Below, piece after piece: positions 1 to 5,656 of a stretch of DNA of 7,658 nucleotides; the stretch's first letter is position 1; the number at the start of each line of letters is the position of its first letter. The position numbers were made by a program, and so were the translations under genes. The notes beneath the pieces are model-generated. The model did not search any database. It saw only the letters and a list, made by a program, of their open reading frames with translations, and was not told the DNA's origin. The stretch lies in NCBI GenBank assembly GCA_015662065.1, contig DQUX01000013.1:1-7658 (forward strand), given 5' to 3'. The stretch comes from Anaerolineales bacterium. Its GTDB lineage: Bacteria > Chloroflexota > Anaerolineae > B4-G1 > DUEL01.

Positions 1-97
1 GCAAAAGCGGCTGAAGCCGCTACTACGAACCCGCCTCTTGACCGCTCTGTTGCCACTAACTCCAAGATATGGGGGTTCTGAAGATTTACCAGACTCC
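1..97. repeat. Dispersed intergenic repeat, copy 1
   Basis: This stretch matches 5483-5578 in the same orientation with about six substitutions and one single-base indel, roughly 93% identity. It begins with a 7-bp perfect inverted repeat (AGCGGCT at 6-12, AGCCGCT at 15-21) followed by the word ACTACGAAC (22-30). It may extend left of the window. It contains no gene and ends about 30 bases before the promoter of the adenylyltransferase gene. It looks like a small non-autonomous repeat rather than an insertion sequence, since no transposase is present. The family name is not known to me. Confidence 0.85.
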
Positions 98-126
98 AGC
101 CTCTTGATTTCTTTCCCCGGATATGA

Positions 127-155
127 TTGGCGAGTCGCCCTGGCGGGGGTATAAT
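127..155 (+). promoter_or_regulatory. Sigma70-type promoter of the adenylyltransferase gene
   Basis: A perfect -10 box TATAAT lies at 150-155 and a TTGGCG -35 box (4 of 6 matches to TTGACA) at 127-132. The spacer is the ideal 17 bases. Transcription should start near 161-163, about 28 bases before the ATG at 190. The promoter overlaps the TTG at 127 and the ATG at 154 that are in frame with the gene, so neither of those can be the main translation start if this promoter is used. Confidence 0.8.
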
Positions 156-189
156 GGCCTCCGACCGACGAGGGGCGAGGAGGTGGAGC

Positions 190-945
190 ATGCTGAGTGC
201 GGAGGAGCGGGAGCGGTTCGCCCGTCAACTGGTGCTGCGAGGGGTGGGGGAGGCTGGGCAGGGGCGGCTTAAGGATGGTCGGGTGCTGGTGGTCGGCGCG
301 GGGGGGCTGGGCTCCGCCGCCTGCTTCTACCTTGCGGCGGCCGGGGTGGGCACCCTGGGGGTGGTGGACTTCGACCGGGTGACTCTCTCCAACCTCAATC
401 GGCAGATCCTCCACACCCCGGCCGACCTGGGACGGCCCAAGACCGACTCGGCGGCCCGGCGGCTGACCGATCTGAACCCGGCCCTGGAGGTGATCCAGTA
501 CCCCGAGCAGTTGACGCCGGAGCGGGCAGCGGAGATGGCGGCGGCCTACGACCTGGTGGTGGAGTGCTCAGACACCTTCGAGACCAAGTTCCTGGTCAAC
601 GGGGCCTGCGTGCAGACCGGCACGCCGTTGGTCTGGGCCTCGGTGCTGGCCTGGGAGGGGCAGATGTCGGTAGTGCTCCCGGGGCGGGGGCCGTGCTACC
701 GGTGCCTTTTCCCCCCTGCCTTCGACCCCGGCGGCGCGCCAACCGCCCGGGAGGTGGGTATCCTGGGGGCGGTGGCCGGCACGATGGGGGCGCTGGAGGC
801 GGTGGAGGCGGTGAAGGTGCTGCTGGGGGTCGGGAACCCTCTCGTGGGCAGGCTGCTGGTGTGGGATGGATGGGCGGGGACGTTCGAGGAGGTATCCTTC
901 GCCCCTCAGCCGGGGTGTCCGGCGTGTGGAGGGGGGGCTGGGTGA
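190..945 (+). CDS. MoeB/ThiF/HesA-family sulfur-carrier protein adenylyltransferase
   Basis: A 251-residue cytoplasmic enzyme of the E1-like family, the same length as E. coli MoeB and ThiF. These enzymes use ATP to adenylate the C-terminal glycine of a ubiquitin-like sulfur carrier (MoaD or ThiS type) for molybdopterin, thiamine or related sulfur transfer. Visible motifs are the family N-terminus (LSAEERERFARQ), the glycine-rich nucleotide loop GAGGLGS (36-42), D60/D62, N68 and the R71-Q72 of the LNRQ motif, K84, D128, and two CxxC zinc pairs (C169/C172 and C243/C246). The start at 190 is chosen because AGGAGGT at 178-184 sits 5 bases before it and because a promoter covers the earlier in-frame starts. 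The cysteine that ThiF has in its NCRTAG segment is absent: the aligned segment is PTAREVG (184-190), with Ala186. Which carrier it serves cannot be told, because no carrier gene is in view. Its stop is 5 bases from the stop of the convergent lipid kinase gene. Confidence 0.88.
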   Translation: MLSAEERERFARQLVLRGVGEAGQGRLKDGRVLVVGAGGLGSAACFYLAAAGVGTLGVVDFDRVTLSNLNRQILHTPADLGRPKTDSAARRLTDLNPALEVIQYPEQLTPERAAEMAAAYDLVVECSDTFETKFLVNGACVQTGTPLVWASVLAWEGQMSVVLPGRGPCYRCLFPPAFDPGGAPTAREVGILGAVAGTMGALEAVEAVKVLLGVGNPLVGRLLVWDGWAGTFEEVSFAPQPGCPACGGGAG

Positions 946-950
946 CCGGG

Positions 951-1853
951 TTACTGGGGGGCGGGGACCAGGACGCGGAGGCGGGTGGGGAGGACCTCGT
1001 AGGTGATGTGGGTGGCGGCCCGGTCGAAGAGCTCGCCGTCCGCCTGGATGGGCGTGGGTGGATCGCACCGGATCTCCAGACGGGTGGTCCGCTCGTAATG
1101 CACCTCTGGATGCTCGACGTGGCTCCCGTCGAAGGTGGTGGGCAACAGGCGCAGTAGCTTGAGCCGTCCCATCCCCCCGGCAAAGACGAAGTCCAGGAAG
1201 CCGTCGTCCGGCTCGGCCCGGGGGGTCATGTAAAACGCCCCGCCGGTGCGCGGGTTGTTTCCCACCGAGACCAGGGCTACCTCCCCCTCATATTCCCCTC
1301 TGTCCCACTCCACCCGCATCCGCCAGGGCCGGTGGGCCAGGATGGTCCGCACCGCCGCCAGGATGTAGCGGGGCGTCCCCTTCACCCACGTCATCCTCTC
1401 CTGGGTGACGGTGACCATCGGCTCCAGCCCCACAGCGGAGTTGTTGTCGAAGTAGCGACCGTTGACCCGACCCAGGTCCAGCAGCCGCTCGCAACCGGCG
1501 ACGATGACCCGGCAGGCCGCCGTGACCCCCTTAGGCAGGCCCAGTTGGTCGGCCAGGTCGTCGGCGGAGCCGAGGGGGATGATGCCCAGAGGGACCTCGG
1601 GCTGCTGGCCGTCGGTGGCCTGCAACATACCGTTGACTACCTCGCTGATGGAGCCATCGCCTCCGGCGGAGATGATGGGGCTGTAGCCGGCCAGGACCGC
1701 CTCCCGGGCCAGCTCGATGCCGTGGCCCGGCCCATCGGTGACCACCAGCTCGTAGTCCAGCCCCACCTCGGCGCAGGCCCGCTCCACGTCGGGGATCGCC
1801 CGCCGGGCCTTCCAACGGCCCGCGTAGGGATTGAGGATGATCTTCGCCGTCAT
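951..1853 (-). CDS. Diacylglycerol kinase-family lipid kinase (YegS/LCB5-like)
   Basis: A 300-residue protein, typical in length for bacterial YegS/DgkB-type kinases, which transfer phosphate from ATP to diacylglycerol or a related lipid at the cytoplasmic membrane face. It shows the N-terminal KIILNPYAG (4-11), the nucleotide-binding loop GGDGS (64-68) followed by EVVNG (71-75), the P-LGSADDLA segment (93-101) corresponding to the usual GTxNDFA, the DDGFLDFVF segment (216-224) of the C-terminal beta domain, and DGE (272-274) near the end. GSADD in place of GTxND is a mild variation. No signal peptide or membrane helix is seen. The start at 1853 is chosen for the strong AGGAGGT just upstream and because the protein then begins directly with the conserved first strand. 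It is the last gene of the leftward cluster, 79 bases after the phosphodiesterase gene, which suggests a shared lipid role. The exact lipid substrate cannot be assigned. Confidence 0.88.
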   Translation of the reverse strand: MTAKIILNPYAGRWKARRAIPDVERACAEVGLDYELVVTDGPGHGIELAREAVLAGYSPIISAGGDGSISEVVNGMLQATDGQQPEVPLGIIPLGSADDLADQLGLPKGVTAACRVIVAGCERLLDLGRVNGRYFDNNSAVGLEPMVTVTQERMTWVKGTPRYILAAVRTILAHRPWRMRVEWDRGEYEGEVALVSVGNNPRTGGAFYMTPRAEPDDGFLDFVFAGGMGRLKLLRLLPTTFDGSHVEHPEVHYERTTRLEIRCDPPTPIQADGELFDRAATHITYEVLPTRLRVLVPAPQ

Positions 1854-1879
1854 ACGACCTCCTGTTGAACCACGGGGTA

Positions 1880-1929
1880 GGCGCGACAAAGACTCCACGA
1901 GGCCATCCCCATTGAGGGGGCGTCGCGCC
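1880..1929. other. Nested stem-loop between the phosphodiesterase and lipid kinase genes
   Basis: GGCGCGAC (1880-1887) and GTCGCGCC (1922-1929) form a perfect 8-bp stem. Inside it, CCCC (1907-1910) and GGGG (1916-1919) can pair across a 5-base loop. The structure begins 3 bases after the phosphodiesterase stop codon and ends 26 bases before the lipid kinase start. There is no U-tract, so it is not a classical terminator. It could limit readthrough or protect the upstream transcript end, which would make expression of the last gene differ from the others. Confidence 0.5.
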
Positions 1930-1932
1930 GAC

Positions 1933-2721
1933 TCACCCTCGGGAGGAGCCCTCCGTGCCTCCGTGGGTCAACACCTCCCGCAGCCGGTCCGGCCGGTTGG
2001 TGATGATCCCATCCACGCCCCATTCTGACAATCGCCGCATAACCTCCGGTTCATCCACCGTCCAGGCCACCACCCGGCGGCCCCGGCCGTGGGCGCGGCG
2101 GACGGTGGGAGGGCGGACCTGCGCCCAGTGGGGGTGGATGGCCTCCGGCTGCAGGCCGCGCATCAGCCCGGCGAGGGCGCGGGCCAGCCGGGAGAGAGGG
2201 GCGGTTTCGTAGAGGAAGCCCAGGGGCAGGTGAGGGGCCAGGCGGCGGACGCGACGGAGAGCGAAGGGATCGAAGGAGGATATAAGGACCCGGTCGCGCA
2301 GGCCGTGGCGCTCCACCAACGTCACCACCGCCTCCTCCAGCCCCCGGTTCTCCCGCGGCACCGCTTTCAACTCCACATTGATGAGCAGCCGACGTCCCAC
2401 CGCTTCGAAGACCTCCTCCAGGGTGGGGATGCGCTCGCCGGCGAAGGCCGGGTCGAACCGGGAGCCGGCGTCCAGCTTCTTGAGGGCGGCCAGTGGAAAG
2501 TCGGCCACCCGCCCGGTGCCGTTGGTGGTCCGGTCCACGGTGAAGTCGTGGATCACCACCGGGACCCCGTCGGCGGAGAGATGGACGTCCAGTTCGACGC
2601 CATCGGCCCCCAGTTCCGCCGCGCGGTGGAAGGCGGCGAGGGTGTTGGGGGGAGCGACATCGCTGGCTCCCTGGTGGGCGATGTTCAGCGTGCGATCGGC
2701 GGTGAGCCAGAGGGAAGACAT
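1933..2721 (-). CDS. Glycerophosphodiester phosphodiesterase family protein
   Basis: A 262-residue TIM-barrel protein of the GDPD family. The family hydrolyses glycerophosphodiesters such as glycerophosphocholine to glycerol 3-phosphate and an alcohol. Motifs in order: the first catalytic histidine in AHQGAS (H16), NTLAAF (26-31), the metal-binding ELD (E43, D45), the second catalytic histidine in VVIHD (H58), the metal-ligand Glu in NVELK (E117), SSF (148-150), WTVD (220-223) and the final GIITNRPD (238-245). Two positions differ from the common pattern: the Arg of the HRG motif is Gln17, and the Glu of PENT is Pro25 (APPNT). The main catalytic and metal residues remain, so activity is likely. 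No signal peptide is seen, so it should act in the cytoplasm. The ATG at 2721 is only 8 bases past the stop of the ATPase gene, and its ribosome site GGGAG overlaps that stop region, pointing to translational coupling. Confidence 0.9.
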   Translation of the reverse strand: MSSLWLTADRTLNIAHQGASDVAPPNTLAAFHRAAELGADGVELDVHLSADGVPVVIHDFTVDRTTNGTGRVADFPLAALKKLDAGSRFDPAFAGERIPTLEEVFEAVGRRLLINVELKAVPRENRGLEEAVVTLVERHGLRDRVLISSFDPFALRRVRRLAPHLPLGFLYETAPLSRLARALAGLMRGLQPEAIHPHWAQVRPPTVRRAHGRGRRVVAWTVDEPEVMRRLSEWGVDGIITNRPDRLREVLTHGGTEGSSRG

Positions 2722-2729
2722 TCGACTCC

Positions 2730-4019
2730 CTATAGTTCCACGAAATACGCTCTGCAGGCCCGGTCGATCAGGTCCCGGCTGAGGACGGGGGTGACGTTCA
2801 GGTAGCGGGCGATGTCTGTCAACTGATCCACGATGTCCCGAGGGTGGCAGGCCCGCAGGGGGCGGCGTGGCTTGATGTAGTACTCCTGCAGGAGGTATCG
2901 GAGGCCCTCATCGTCGTAGGGGACCCCCCGGTCGGCGCATACCCGCCGGAAGATCTCCCGGTACTCGTCGAAGGAGGGGTTCCGGATCTCGATCTTGTGC
3001 CGGATGCGGCGCAGGAAGGCCTCATCCACCAGGTCTTTGGGGGCCAAATTGGTGGAGAAGACGATCAGGACGTCGAAGGGGATCTCGATCTTGCGCCCTG
3101 TGTGTAGCGTCAGATAGTCCACCCGCTTCTCCAGCGGCACGATCCAGCGGTTCAGGAGGTCTCGGGGGCGCACCTGCTGGCGGCCGAAGTCGTCGATCAG
3201 GAGCATCCCCCCGTTGGCCTTCATCTGGAAGGGGGCTTCGTAGTACTTGTTGGTCTCGTCGTAGACCAGGTCCAGCGCCTCTAGCGTCAGCTCCCCGCCG
3301 GTGACGATCACCGGCCGGCGGACGTAGACCCAGCGGGGGTCCACCGAGCGTCCGCTGGACGGCGGCTCCGTCAGTAGGTGGTTGACGCTGTCGAAGACCT
3401 TGATGACCTGCCCGTCCACCTCCACGGCGTAGGGGATGTACATCGCGTTCCCCAGCACCATCCGGCCGATGGACTCGGCGATGGCGGTCTTGCCGTTGCC
3501 GGGCGGGCCGAAGAGGAAGATGGACCGGCCGGAGTTGACGGCCGGCCCCAACTGGGAGAAGGTCTCCTCGTTGATGACCAGGTGGGCCAGGGCCTGGCGC
3601 ATCGTCCGCTGGTGGACCGCCACCTGCCCCAGCGGCTGCTGGTGGATAGCCTCGGTATAGGTCTCCAGAGTGACCGGTGCCGGCCCGGCGTAGTGGTTTC
3701 GGTCCAGTGCCTCCCGCGCCATCAGCCGCCCCTTGTCGGCGATGGCGTACTGGTAGGCGGCCTCGGCGAACCCCCCCGCCCCTTTCACCTCGCACAGTTT
3801 CTCCCGCTTGAGGAACTCCAGCACCTGATCCACCACCCCGGCGTAGGGGAGCTTCATCCGTTCGGCCAGTTCGTAGCCGGAGAGGTAGCCTTCAAAGTAC
3901 ATCACCTTGAGGGCCAGGTCGGTCAGGAACCCCAGGTTCAATCCCGTCTCTTCGACCGAGCGCGGCGTTTTGGGGATGAATCCTACCGATACGACGCTGC
4001 TTTCCCGTGCTTTTGCCAT
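2730..4019 (-). CDS. AAA+ ATPase with N-terminal winged-helix-like domain, function unknown
   Basis: A 429-residue protein. Residues about 26-105 (LGFLTDLALKVMYF, then LSGYELAERMKL, VVDQVLEFLKREKLCEV and YAIADKGRLMAREAL) read like a winged-helix fold. A linker (about 108-150) leads to an AAA+ ATPase module with Walker A GPPGNGKT (171-178), Walker B MLLIDDFG (272-279, DD in place of the more usual DE), sensor 1 FSTN (321-324), a candidate arginine finger RRIRHK (337-342) and a C-terminal helical lid with RPLRACHPRDI (386-396). Similar ATPases occur in several GC-rich phyla, but I know of no characterised function. It has no signal peptide or membrane helix, so it is probably cytoplasmic and likely oligomeric. 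The start is supported by GGAGGGG 7 bases upstream. It lies between the aminotransferase gene (24-base gap) and the phosphodiesterase gene (8-base gap), so all are probably co-expressed. Confidence 0.85.
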   Translation of the reverse strand: MAKARESSVVSVGFIPKTPRSVEETGLNLGFLTDLALKVMYFEGYLSGYELAERMKLPYAGVVDQVLEFLKREKLCEVKGAGGFAEAAYQYAIADKGRLMAREALDRNHYAGPAPVTLETYTEAIHQQPLGQVAVHQRTMRQALAHLVINEETFSQLGPAVNSGRSIFLFGPPGNGKTAIAESIGRMVLGNAMYIPYAVEVDGQVIKVFDSVNHLLTEPPSSGRSVDPRWVYVRRPVIVTGGELTLEALDLVYDETNKYYEAPFQMKANGGMLLIDDFGRQQVRPRDLLNRWIVPLEKRVDYLTLHTGRKIEIPFDVLIVFSTNLAPKDLVDEAFLRRIRHKIEIRNPSFDEYREIFRRVCADRGVPYDDEGLRYLLQEYYIKPRRPLRACHPRDIVDQLTDIARYLNVTPVLSRDLIDRACRAYFVEL

Positions 4020-4043
4020 CTCTAGGCCCCTCCAGTTCCTCGC

Positions 4044-5186
4044 TTACCCTGCATCTCCCAGCACCTGACCGACACGAGCGATCTCGTCCTCGGTGTTGTA
4101 GCCGTGGGGGCTGACGCGGATGTACGTCTCCCGCAGGGAGACCGCCACCCCGGCCCCCTGCAGGCGGGCGTGGGCGGCCTGGGGATCCCCCGGCACGGCG
4201 AAAGAGACAATGGCCGAACGGCGGGCTGGGTCCAGGTTGCTCGCCACCCGGTATCCCCGTCGCTCCAGGTCGGCGATCAGCCGGTCGGTCAGGTGGAGAG
4301 TTCGGGCGTGGATGGCCTCCACGCCCACCTCCAGCAGCAGTTCCACTGCCGAGAGCAACCCCACCATCCCGACCAGGTTGGAGCCGCCCAGTTCGAACCG
4401 CGCGGCGCTGGGGAGGAAGGTCAGGTCGTAATCCAGCCAATCCTCCCGGCCGACGACGCTGACGCAGCCGGCCATCGGCGGCGTCAGTCGCTCCAGCAGC
4501 TCCTGCCGACAGTAGAGGAAGCCCAGGCCGATAGGCCCCATCAGCCACTTCGGCCCGCCGCAGGAGAGGAAATCCACGTAGCAGGCCCGCACATCCAGCG
4601 GCACTGCCCCCACCGATTGAATTCCGTCCACCACGAAGTAGATGGACCGTTCCCGGCACCAGGCACCGAGGGCCTCCAGGTCGGTGCGGAAGCCGGTGAG
4701 GAACTCCACCGAGCTGACGGTCACGACGCGGGTGCGGTCGTCGGCGTGCCTCTCCAGGGCTGCCAGCGTGAGCCCGCCGCCGTCGTGGGGGATGCGGCGG
4801 GCCTCTACTCCCCGCTGCCGCTCCAGCAACATCCAGGGGTAGACGTTGGAGGGGAACTCCATATCGCAGAAGATGACATTGTCCCCCGGCTCCAGGGGCA
4901 ATGACTGGGCGGCGATGTTGAGCCCAAGGCTGGTGTTCTGGACGAAGCCGATCTCCTCGGGGGTGGCCCCGATGAGGCGGGCGCTCCGGTCTCGCAGGCG
5001 GGTGGAGACTTCCTCGAACTCCTCCCTGAAGCCAAAGGTCACCCCCCGGCAATCCGCGTAGTGGGCCATCGCCTCCCGGACCCGGTGGGGGAGCGGGGAG
5101 ACAGCGGCGTGGTCGAGGAAGGTGCAGGAGGTGGTGACGGCCTCCATCTCGGCCCGAAAAGCGGTCAGTTCGGCGGTGATTTCCAT
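4044..5186 (-). CDS. Class V aminotransferase-fold PLP enzyme (NifS/CsdA-like superfamily)
   Basis: A 380-residue PLP-dependent enzyme of the class V fold, which includes cysteine desulfurases, selenocysteine lyases and isopenicillin N epimerase-like proteins. Seen in order: FLDHAAVSPLP (23-33), the cofactor-phosphate segment FVQNTSLGLN (81-90), D187 and Q190 in VVDGIQS for the pyridine ring, the Schiff-base lysine K213 in GGPKWLMGP, GGSN (267-270), and R357 in YIRVSPHGYNTEDEI for the substrate carboxylate. The segment GVAVSLRETYIRVSP is short and has no cysteine where SufS-type desulfurases carry their catalytic Cys, so a classical desulfurase role is doubtful. Substrate unknown. The start at 5186 has a GGAG 8 bases upstream; the longer in-frame start at 5261 would run through a palindromic repeat and adds residues unlike the family. 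It is the first gene of the leftward cluster. Confidence 0.85.
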   Translation of the reverse strand: MEITAELTAFRAEMEAVTTSCTFLDHAAVSPLPHRVREAMAHYADCRGVTFGFREEFEEVSTRLRDRSARLIGATPEEIGFVQNTSLGLNIAAQSLPLEPGDNVIFCDMEFPSNVYPWMLLERQRGVEARRIPHDGGGLTLAALERHADDRTRVVTVSSVEFLTGFRTDLEALGAWCRERSIYFVVDGIQSVGAVPLDVRACYVDFLSCGGPKWLMGPIGLGFLYCRQELLERLTPPMAGCVSVVGREDWLDYDLTFLPSAARFELGGSNLVGMVGLLSAVELLLEVGVEAIHARTLHLTDRLIADLERRGYRVASNLDPARRSAIVSFAVPGDPQAAHARLQGAGVAVSLRETYIRVSPHGYNTEDEIARVGQVLGDAG

Positions 5187-5253
5187 AGTGCGGTCTCCGG
5201 TCGTGGCCCAACCGGTCTCTAGCTCCTGACCGGTCTGCGATCGATCGGATCGG

Positions 5254-5268
5254 CGGGTCACAGACCCG
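5254..5268. repeat. GGGTCACAGACCC palindrome, copy 1
   Basis: A perfect 6-bp inverted repeat (CGGGTC, loop ACA, GACCCG). The same 13-base core occurs, in either orientation, at 6812-6824 and 6865-6877. It sits in the untranslated leader of the aminotransferase gene, 68 bases before the start codon. Confidence 0.75.
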
Positions 5269-5337
5269 TTTGGTGCTGTTTTACATAACTGACCTTGGCA
5301 CAGACTGCTGCAAATTCGTGCCTGGTTTTTTGCGCCC

Positions 5338-5415
5338 GCACCGGCATGGAAGAGCCGGTGCTAGATCACTTTTCGGCCCATTTTGGGGCCTAGCGCCGCC
5401 TGTTCACGGCGGCGC
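5338..5415. repeat. Three consecutive hairpins
   Basis: Three perfect stem-loops follow each other. GCACCGGC (5338-5345) pairs with GCCGGTGC (5354-5361). GGCCC (5375-5379) pairs with GGGCC (5386-5390). GCGCCGCC (5393-5400) pairs with GGCGGCGC (5408-5415). They are separated by 13 and 2 bases. None is followed by a clear T-run on either strand except a short TTTT after the first stem, so they resemble a dispersed structured repeat more than a terminator. If the leader promoter at 5585-5612 is used, all three would be in the 5' untranslated RNA of the operon. Confidence 0.65.
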
Positions 5416-5482
5416 GGGTTAGCATAACGCGGAATGAATTTACGCATCGGTGTACTTGGTTTTACCTCACTCCTCCGCAGAG

Positions 5483-5578
5483 GCAAAAGCGGCTGAAGCC
5501 GCTACTACGAACCCGCATCTTGACCTCTCTGTTGCCACTAACCCCAAGATATGGGATTCTGAAAATTCACCAGACTCC
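5483..5578. repeat. Dispersed intergenic repeat, copy 2
   Basis: This is the direct repeat partner of 1-97, about 93% identical, with the same AGCGGCT/AGCCGCT inverted repeat (5488-5494, 5497-5503) and ACTACGAAC (5504-5512). Similarity stops at the shared word CAGACTCC, beyond which the two copies diverge, so this is the right-hand boundary of the repeat unit. Confidence 0.85.
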
Positions 5579-5584
5579 GGGGTT

Positions 5585-5612
5585 ATTATACTACGGGCGG
5601 GAAGGGCGGCAA
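5585..5612 (-). promoter_or_regulatory. Candidate leftward promoter for the four-gene operon
   Basis: On the minus strand a perfect TATAAT (5590-5585) is preceded by TTGCCG (5612-5607, 4 of 6 matches to TTGACA) with a 16-base spacer. Transcription would start near 5578, at the edge of repeat copy 2, and give a leader of about 390 bases before the aminotransferase ATG, containing the repeat, the three hairpins and the palindrome. It lies between the threonine synthase stop and the operon, the expected place. The long leader lowers confidence. Confidence 0.45.
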
Positions 5613-5656
5613 AGTTAGGGGAGCCTCCGGTGCGTTGCGGAAACGAGACGGATTGG

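Larger units (their letters stand above)
5187..5656. other. 470-base non-coding region upstream of the operon
   Basis: I see no credible gene on either strand. From the operon side it holds two direct copies of ACCGGTCT (5211-5218, 5229-5236) 18 bases apart, a GGGTCACAGACCC palindrome, a run of three hairpins, the second dispersed repeat copy and a candidate leftward promoter near the threonine synthase stop. No T-tract terminator is visible for threonine synthase. A weaker alternative leftward promoter is TTGCAG (5308-5313 read leftward) with TTATGT (5283-5288), spacer 19. Confidence 0.7.

Noticed and set aside
127..189. N-terminal extension of the adenylyltransferase starting at the TTG at 127
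   Set aside because: The TTG is the -35 box and the ATG at 154 lies in the -10 box of a near-perfect promoter, and the extension (MASRPGGGIMASDRRGARRWS) is unlike the family. The ATG at 190 has a strong ribosome binding site.
564..1157. Long open frames on both strands across 564-1183
   Set aside because: These are out-of-frame shadows of the adenylyltransferase and lipid kinase genes, rich in Pro, Arg and Gly as expected of GC-rich antisense frames, with no domains.
190..5186. Sulfur-transfer system formed by the adenylyltransferase and the class V PLP enzyme
   Set aside because: The genes are on opposite strands, no sulfur-carrier gene is nearby, the adenylyltransferase lacks the ThiF cysteine and the PLP enzyme lacks the desulfurase cysteine loop.
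3892..5211. A 439-residue open frame overlapping the aminotransferase gene
   Set aside because: It is a frame-shifted reading of the aminotransferase gene with low-complexity Arg/Pro/Gly composition; the true frame shows full PLP-enzyme motifs.
5338..5415. Rho-independent terminator of threonine synthase
   Set aside because: The hairpins lie about 240 bases past the stop on the minus strand and lack a convincing T-run in that direction.
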